Assembly (NCBI GenBank): GCA_030431475.1
Contig: JAUIJD010000046.1
Coordinates: 1-37,008 of the forward strand
Direction of reading: 5' to 3'
Origin: Verrucomicrobiia bacterium
GTDB taxonomy: Bacteria; Verrucomicrobiota; Verrucomicrobiia; Verrucomicrobiales; Akkermansiaceae
DNA length: 37,008 nt
The position numbers and the translations under genes were made by a program. Position 1 is the first letter of the stretch; each line of letters begins with the position of its first letter. The notes below the pieces were generated by a model. It did not search any database and had not been told where the DNA came from. It saw only the letters and a list, made by a program, of their open reading frames with translations. This document shows, one piece after another, positions 31,941 through 37,008 of this stretch.

Positions 31941-32945
31941 ACGTGGTGTAGCTCAGGAGGGCGGCAATGGCGGCGTGCCGCCGTGGCGTGGGGGGCGATC
32001 CCGCTCCTCCTGCTCGGAGGGTGCTCGAAGAAAGAGGAATCAGCGGCGGGGCCTCCGTCCGGCTCGCCCTATCAGGTCACCGCCACGGTGGGCATGGTGG
32101 CGGACATCGTGCGGGTGGTGGCCGGACCGCGGGCGGAGGTGACGGGAATCATCGGCGAGGGGGTCGACCCGCATCTCTACAAGCCGACCAGCACGGATGT
32201 GAAGCGTCTGCAGTCGGCCGATGTCGTCTTCTACAACGGTCTCCTGCTGGAGGGGAAGATGTCCGACGTGCTGGTGCGGCTCGCCCGGAAGGGGCAACCG
32301 GTTTTCGCGGTGACCGAGAAGATTTCGGAGCGGGAAGACTACGTGATCGCCGACAGCGCGAGTCACCACGATCCGCATGTGTGGATGGACGTCGGCGGCT
32401 GGATGGCGGCGGTCGGGGTCGTGGCCGATTCGTTGTCGGGCTACGATCCGGCCCACGAGGGGGGATATCGCGAGCGGGCGGCGGCGTATCTGGAGGAGTT
32501 GAAGGAGTTGGACGAGTACGCCCGCCGTTGTTTCGCCTCGATTCCCGAGGAACGGCGGGTGCTGGTGACGGCCCACGATGCCTTCGGCTACATGGCGCGG
32601 GCCTACGGGCTGGAAGTCCGGGGGATCCAGGGACTGAGCACCGAGAGCGAGGCCGGAGTCCGCGACATCGAGGAGCTGGTGGCTTTTCTCGTGCGGCGGG
32701 AGATCCCGGCGGTCTTCGTCGAGACCTCGGTGTCCGACAAGAACGTCCGTGCGCTGCTCGAGGGAGCGCGGGCGCAGGGGCATGAACTGACCATCGGCGG
32801 CGAGCTTTTCTCCGATGCGATGGGGGGCGCCGGTACCTACGAGGGGACCTACGTCGGCATGATCGACCACAACGTGACCAGCATCACCCGCGCCCTCGGG
32901 GGCGAGGCGCCGGAGACGGGGCTGAACGGAGAACTCGCGAACTGA
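31932..32945 (+). CDS. Metal-binding lipoprotein of Mn/Fe/Zn ABC transporter (TroA/YtgA type)
   Basis: A 337-residue cluster A-I binding protein. The signal ends in a good lipobox (LLLLGGC). Metal ligands match TroA/MntC: a His in GEGVDPHLYKPT, a His in HHDPHVWMD, a Glu in AVFVETSVSDKN and an Asp in VGMIDHNVTSI. The 'HDAFGYMARAYGLEVRGIQG' segment (given in part) is typical. There is no long His-rich loop, which argues for Mn or Fe rather than Zn. Start ATG 31932 gives Arg-rich n-region (GGRQWRRAA); earlier in-frame starts lack sense as a signal. First gene of the operon; the ATPase begins 3 bp after its stop. Confidence 0.9.
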   Translation: MTKTWCSSGGRQWRRAAVAWGAIPLLLLGGCSKKEESAAGPPSGSPYQVTATVGMVADIVRVVAGPRAEVTGIIGEGVDPHLYKPTSTDVKRLQSADVVFYNGLLLEGKMSDVLVRLARKGQPVFAVTEKISEREDYVIADSASHHDPHVWMDVGGWMAAVGVVADSLSGYDPAHEGGYRERAAAYLEELKELDEYARRCFASIPEERRVLVTAHDAFGYMARAYGLEVRGIQGLSTESEAGVRDIEELVAFLVRREIPAVFVETSVSDKNVRALLEGARAQGHELTIGGELFSDAMGGAGTYEGTYVGMIDHNVTSITRALGGEAPETGLNGELAN

Positions 32946-32948
32946 CTC

Positions 32949-33776
32949 ATGAAGACACTGATCCGCAACATGTCGCCGCGCGGCGATGCCGCGGGCGAGG
33001 ACCTCTCGGGGCACCCGTCGGACATCCCGCTGGCGGTGCACGACCTGACCGTGGCCTACCACCGCAAGCCGGTCATCTGGGATGTCGATCTCGACATCCC
33101 CGAGGGCAAGCTGGTCGGCATCGTCGGCCCCAACGGTGCCGGCAAGAGCACCTTGATGAAGGCCTGCCTCGACCTCATTCCCAAGACCTCGGGCGAGGTG
33201 GCGATCTATGGCAAGAGCTACCGCTCGCAGCGCCGGATGGTGGGCTACGTGCCGCAACGGGAGAGCGTCGACTGGGACTTTCCGGTGAGCGCGCTCGACG
33301 TGGTGGCGATGGGGACCTACCGGCAGCTCGGCTGGCTCCGTCCGGTGGGCCGCAGGCAGAAGGAGCAGGCGATGGATGCGCTGGAGCAGGTCGGGATCGG
33401 TCATCTGGCGAAGCGGCAGATCCGCCAGCTCTCCGGCGGCCAGCAGCAGCGGGTCTTCCTCGCGCGGGCGCTGGCTCAGGATGCGAAGGTGTATTTCATG
33501 GACGAGCCGTTCGCCGCGGTGGATGCGGCGACGGAGGAGGCCATCGTGAAGCTGCTGAGGACGCTCAACGAGCGGGGGAAGACCTGTCTCGTCGTCCACC
33601 ACGACCTGGCGACGGTCTCGAGCTACTTCGACTGGCTGGTGCTGCTCAACATGCGGGTCGTGGCCAGTGGCCCGACGAAGGAGGTCTTCACCGCCGCGAA
33701 CCTCGAGAAGACCTACGGGGGGCACCTGAGCCTGATCGACGACGCCCTGCGCGCGCTCCGGAATGTGGTGGAATAG
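32949..33776 (+). CDS. Metal ABC transporter ATPase (MntB/YtgB type)
   Basis: A 275-residue ATPase. Walker A is GPNGAGKST, the signature LSGGQQQR, Walker [13 protein letters not shown] and H-loop VVHHDLAT. The family's '[19 protein letters not shown]' (in part here) is typical of Mn/Zn/Fe importers. About 30 N-terminal residues come before the first strand, so a later start is possible. Its last 14 bp overlap the start of the permease-regulator gene, showing coupled translation. Confidence 0.93.
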   Translation: MKTLIRNMSPRGDAAGEDLSGHPSDIPLAVHDLTVAYHRKPVIWDVDLDIPEGKLVGIVGPNGAGKSTLMKACLDLIPKTSGEVAIYGKSYRSQRRMVGYVPQRESVDWDFPVSALDVVAMGTYRQLGWLRPVGRRQKEQAMDALEQVGIGHLAKRQIRQLSGGQQQRVFLARALAQDAKVYFMDEPFAAVDAATEEAIVKLLRTLNERGKTCLVVHHDLATVSSYFDWLVLLNMRVVASGPTKEVFTAANLEKTYGGHLSLIDDALRALRNVVE

Positions 33777-35154
33777 GACATTCGTGCCGCTCCTGCTGGC
33801 GCTGCTGACCCTGCCCTGCGCGGCGTCCGACGGAGGCTTCGGCTGGGTGGATGTCGTGCTTTTGCGAACGCACAACACCTGGGTCGTCGTGCTCTCCACC
33901 GCGGTGCTTGGCGTGGCCTCGGGCGCGGTGGGGTCCTTCCTGCTGCTGCGCAAGCGCTCGCTGATGGGCGACGCGCTCTCGCACGCCACGCTGCCGGGGA
34001 TCGGCATCGCCTTTGCGGTGATGACCGCGGCCGGCGGCGATGCGAAGTCGTTGCCGGGCCTGCTGCTCGGCGCGACGGTGTCGGGCGTGCTCGGTCTGCT
34101 GGTGATGCTCGGAATCGGGCGCACCACGCGGCTGCGCGACGACGTCGCGATGGGGTTGGTGCTGAGTGTGTTCTTCGGGCTCGGCGTGGCGGTGCTGGGC
34201 ATGGTCCAGCGGCTGCCGGACGCGGCGGGCCTCGAGAGTTTCATCTACGGAAAGCCGGCCTCCATCGTGCTCGACGACTTCCGCTGGATCGTCGCGCTGG
34301 CCGTCATCGTGACCGTCGTGTCCATCCTGCTCTTCAAGGAGTTCAAGCTGCTGTGCTTCGACGACGGCTTCGCGTCCTCGCAGGGCTGGCCGGTGCTGGC
34401 GCTGGACATCCTGTTGTTGGGGATGGTCACGGCGGTCACCGTGATCGGGCTGCAGGCGGTCGGCCTGATCCTCATCATCGCCTTTCTCATCACTCCGCCC
34501 GCGGCGGCACGTTTCTGGACCGATCACCTGCCGACGATGGCTTTTCTCTCAGCACTGATCGGAGGAGTGAGCGGCTGGCTCGGGGCTTCGATCAGTGCCC
34601 TGACCCCCGACCTTCCCGCCGGCGGCGTGATCGTGGTGGTTGCCGCCGCGGTGTTCCTGGTCAGCATGTTCTGTGCGCCGGCTCGCGGGGTGCTCGGACG
34701 CTGGCTGCGACACGCGCGCTTGCGCCACAAAATCGGTCGTCAGCACCTGCTGCGGGGTGCCTATGAGATCCTCGAGGCGGACCAGTCGCGTCCCGGCGCA
34801 CCCGACAACCACGCCTTTCCCCGTGCGGAGTTGCAGGGCAAGCGCACGTGGACGCCCCACGAGCTGGGACGGATCCTGCGCCGGGAGGCGCGGCGGGGTC
34901 ACATCGAGGATCTTCCGGGAAGTCGATTGCGGCTCACCGAGGAGGGCTTTGGCGAGGCCGCGCGGATCACCCGCAACCACCGGCTGTGGGAAATGTACCT
35001 GGTGACGCACGCCGACATCGCACCGAGTCACGTCGATCGCGACGCCGACATGGTGGAGCACGTGCTGGAGGCAGAGCTGGTGCAGCGCCTGGAGGCGGCG
35101 CTGCGGAAACAAGGCGCCTGGGTGCCGCAACCCCGGAGTCCCCACCGGATCTGA
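33763..35154 (+). CDS. Metal ABC permease fused to DtxR-like regulator domain (YtgCR type)
   Basis: A 463-residue fusion. Residues about 25-310 are an ABC-3 permease ([46 protein letters not shown]). After the last helix, residues about 320-400 look like a winged helix ([26 protein letters not shown]). Residues 402-455 look like the DtxR metal-binding and dimer domain ([27 protein letters not shown]). His406, Glu432 and His433 sit where MntR has His, Glu and His; Asp429 replaces a Glu. In Chlamydia, YtgCR has this same layout and is cut to release the repressor YtgR. Gene order here (binding protein, ATPase, fusion, permease) equals ytgABCRD. Cleavage here is not shown. A start overlap of 14 bp links it to the ATPase gene. 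Confidence 0.9.
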   Translation: MWWNRTFVPLLLALLTLPCAASDGGFGWVDVVLLRTHNTWVVVLSTAVLGVASGAVGSFLLLRKRSLMGDALSHATLPGIGIAFAVMTAAGGDAKSLPGLLLGATVSGVLGLLVMLGIGRTTRLRDDVAMGLVLSVFFGLGVAVLGMVQRLPDAAGLESFIYGKPASIVLDDFRWIVALAVIVTVVSILLFKEFKLLCFDDGFASSQGWPVLALDILLLGMVTAVTVIGLQAVGLILIIAFLITPPAAARFWTDHLPTMAFLSALIGGVSGWLGASISALTPDLPAGGVIVVVAAAVFLVSMFCAPARGVLGRWLRHARLRHKIGRQHLLRGAYEILEADQSRPGAPDNHAFPRAELQGKRTWTPHELGRILRREARRGHIEDLPGSRLRLTEEGFGEAARITRNHRLWEMYLVTHADIAPSHVDRDADMVEHVLEAELVQRLEAALRKQGAWVPQPRSPHRI

Positions 35155-35158
35155 CGGG

Positions 35159-36121
35159 ATGAGCTGGACCTCCTTCGATACCTGGATCGTGGTGGCGGGT
35201 GCGCTGTGCGCCGTGGCCTGCGCGTTGCCCGGTTGTTTCCTCGTGCTGCGGCGGATGAGCATGATGGGCGACGCGATCAGCCACGCCGTGCTGCCGGGAC
35301 TGGCGGCGGCCTTCATGATCACCGGATCGCGGACTAGCCTGGCGATGTTCATCGGGGCGGCGGCGGTCGGCGTCCTGACCGCGCTCTTCACCCAGTGGAT
35401 CAGCCGCTTCGGCAATGTCGATCGCGGCGCGGCGATGGGCATCGTCTTCACCACGCTTTTCGCGATTGGGCTGCTGATGATCCGCCGCGCGGCGGGGCGG
35501 GTGGACCTCGATCCCGGCTGCGTGCTCTACGGGGCGATCGAACTGACGCCGCTCGACACGGTCGCCCTCGGCCCGCTCGAGGTCCCGAGGGTGGTGGTGG
35601 TGATGGGCATGGTGCTGCTGCTTAACCTCGCGATGGTGGGGCTCCTCTTCAAGGAGCTGCGCCTCAGTGCCTTCGATCCCGGGCTTTCGGACACCTTGGG
35701 CTTCTCTTCACGGTTGCTGCACTACCTGCTGATGACCGTGGTCGCGGTGACCACGGTCGCCGCCTTCGAGGCGGTGGGCAGCATCATCGTCATCGCGATG
35801 CTCATCGTCCCGGCCGGGGCGGCGCTGCTGTTGACCCACCGGCTGGTCCCGATGCTGTTGATCGCCTGCGGGGTCGCGGCCGTATCCTCGCTCATGGGCC
35901 ACTGGCTGGCCATCGAGGTGCCCTCGTGGTTCGGCATGGAAGCGACCAATTCGAGCGGAATGATGGCCGTCGCGGCGGGGCTGCTTTTCGGCATGGCCTG
36001 GCTCTTCGGACGCGAAGGCGGGCTGGTGGCCCGGCTCGGGCGGGGGGCGCGCGTTTCGAAAGAGATCGACCGTGCCCCCCGACATGGGACCGAGCGCGAG
36101 GAATCTCGGCCACTTCCATGA
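35159..36121 (+). CDS. Metal ABC transporter permease, second subunit (YtgD type)
   Basis: A 320-residue ABC-3 permease, partner of the fusion protein. The family's MSMMGDAISHAVLPGLAAAF, FKELRLSAFD and VGSIIVIAMLIVPAGAA are present. About eight helices end near residue 285, and a short charged tail follows (RAPRHGTEREESRPLP). It starts 4 bp after the stop of the fusion gene. Its stop overlaps the start of the porin gene (ATGA at 36118-36121), so the porin belongs to the same operon. Confidence 0.93.
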   Translation: MSWTSFDTWIVVAGALCAVACALPGCFLVLRRMSMMGDAISHAVLPGLAAAFMITGSRTSLAMFIGAAAVGVLTALFTQWISRFGNVDRGAAMGIVFTTLFAIGLLMIRRAAGRVDLDPGCVLYGAIELTPLDTVALGPLEVPRVVVVMGMVLLLNLAMVGLLFKELRLSAFDPGLSDTLGFSSRLLHYLLMTVVAVTTVAAFEAVGSIIVIAMLIVPAGAALLLTHRLVPMLLIACGVAAVSSLMGHWLAIEVPSWFGMEATNSSGMMAVAAGLLFGMAWLFGREGGLVARLGRGARVSKEIDRAPRHGTEREESRPLP

Positions 36122-37008
36122 AGCGGATGAATCGAAACATGACCGGAGGACTTTTGTTCCGACCAATCAGTGCGACCGTTGGTCTTGTGGTCGTCCAATC
36201 GGCCTTTGCGAAGGACGACCCTGAACTCGTGGCTCCGGCCGACCCTCCGGACGGCGGGGCCATCACTCCCTACGCAGGCTTTACGACCGAGGCGCTCGGC
36301 AACCTCTCGGGTGGCTTCACCCCCGGATGGACGTTTCCCGGTCTGCTCGACATCGGCGTCGAAGTCGATCTCGAGGCGATGCTCGGGTGGTGGGGCGCGA
36401 GCGTCACCGCCACCGCTTTCGCCGCCTACGGCGAGGACGGCTCGGCGAAGTCCATCGGTGACTTCAACGTCGCTTCCAATCTGTTCACCGACACCGACTT
36501 CAACCTGTTCAATCTCTTCTACCGGCAGGAGCTGGGAGAGTGGGGATTTCTCAAACTCGGTCAGATCGCGGTGGATGACGACTTCATGGCCGCGGAAACC
36601 GCCGGTCTGTTCCTCAACTCCGCCTTCGGGCCGTTGCCGACCGAATCCGGCAACCTCGGTGCGCCGATCTTTCCTCTCGCTGCTCCGGGCGGCTTGATCC
36701 GCTTCGAGGCGAGCGAGGCTCTCTCTTTTCAAGGCGGGATCTACAGCGGCGATGCCGGTCCGGTCGAGTCCGGCAACCACGGTTTCAAATGGCGGACCGG
36801 CGGCGCCGCGGGTTGGGTGGTCTTCGGCGAGGCGGGAGTCGACTACGGCCCGGGCGTGGTGAAGCTCGGGGGATATGAGGCGACGGGAAGTTTCACGGAC
36901 TTCCGGACCGGTGGCGAGGTCGATGGCGCGGGAGCCGTGTATCTGATCTGCGATCACCGGTTTCTCGACTCCGGGGACGGCGGGGTCGGGTTGAGCGGGT
37001 TCATCCGG
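36118..37008 (+). CDS. OprB-family porin, partial at the window end
   Basis: ATG 36118 overlaps the permease stop, and the frame is open for 297 codons to the window edge. A signal peptide (ISATVGLVVVQSAFA) is followed by barrel strands. ITPYAGFTTEALGNLSGG, WWGASVTATAFAAYG, NLFNLFYRQELGEWGFLKLGQ (in part) and DDDFMAAETAGLFLNSAFG match the OprB family, whose first members pass sugars. Coupling to a metal ABC operon suggests this copy admits Mn or another metal, in the manner of MnoP in Bradyrhizobium, which belongs to a different porin group. That role is inference. The C-terminus lies outside the window. Confidence 0.85.
   Translation, partial: MKRMNRNMTGGLLFRPISATVGLVVVQSAFAKDDPELVAPADPPDGGAITPYAGFTTEALGNLSGGFTPGWTFPGLLDIGVEVDLEAMLGWWGASVTATAFAAYGEDGSAKSIGDFNVASNLFTDTDFNLFNLFYRQELGEWGFLKLGQIAVDDDFMAAETAGLFLNSAFGPLPTESGNLGAPIFPLAAPGGLIRFEASEALSFQGGIYSGDAGPVESGNHGFKWRTGGAAGWVVFGEAGVDYGPGVVKLGGYEATGSFTDFRTGGEVDGAGAVYLICDHRFLDSGDGGVGLSGFIR

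Noticed and set aside
31945-31965. A tRNA-D-arm-like string (GGTGTAGCTCAG)
   Set aside because: It lies inside the coding start of the metal-binding lipoprotein, and no anticodon or T-arm follows.

Overview
The window is about 37 kb of GC-rich bacterial DNA from a Gram-negative organism with an outer membrane: it has two porin families, an MlaE-type permease and lipoproteins. Gene content points to the PVC superphylum, most likely Verrucomicrobiota. The clues are a metal-transport permease fused to a DtxR-type regulator as in chlamydial YtgCR, a large Arg/Pro/Thr-rich exported protein, PstC and PstA with large extra domains, and many REP-like intergenic elements. This placement is inference, since there is no rRNA or marker gene to settle it.

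Layout. (1) 1-1335: the end of an insertion sequence, with the N-terminus of an IS1182-like transposase, interrupts an MscS-type channel gene. (2) 1444-3318: a small lipoprotein-like gene, an aquaporin and a small conserved gene with its own promoter and terminator. (3) 3613-9396: a probable defence cluster on the minus strand. It holds an MmeI-like single-chain restriction-modification enzyme, a 97-residue protein, and an ABC-type ATPase overlapping a TOPRIM protein. Two 130-bp direct repeats bracket the 97-residue gene. (4) 9684-12884: an exported protein of unknown role, then a nickel-related group (NicO/UreH-like permease, hypA, hypB). (5) 12886-13352: an intergenic mosaic of a 37-bp inverted-repeat element and a 31-bp tandem array. 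(6) 13373-16388: a two-gene operon for exported proteins. (7) 16614-25456: a phosphate regulon in order, oprP-like porin, pstS, pstC, pstA, pstB, pstB, phoU. The porin and pstS are each preceded by paired TGACG-N4-CGTCA palindromes. (8) 25619-30672: an HNH nuclease, mlaE, a zinc-ribbon membrane protein, a rhodanese-like gene coupled to a TIM-barrel gene, pssA and a cell-wall amidase. (9) 30679-31392: a decayed REP-associated (RAYT) transposase with inverted flanks of about 110 bp that fills an intergenic gap. (10) 31400-37008: mntR, divergent from a metal ABC operon (lipoprotein, ATPase, permease-DtxR fusion, permease) that runs by overlapping codons into an OprB-type porin cut by the window end.

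How the genes work together. The phosphate block supplies outer-membrane entry, binding, transport and PhoU control. The metal block has the same plan for Mn or Fe: an outer-membrane porin, a binding lipoprotein, an ABC transporter and two DtxR-type regulators, one free and one fused to the transporter. The defence cluster combines self/non-self modification with a PARIS/OLD-like ATPase-TOPRIM pair. REP-like hairpins are scattered between genes, and one lies in frame inside the restriction-modification gene.
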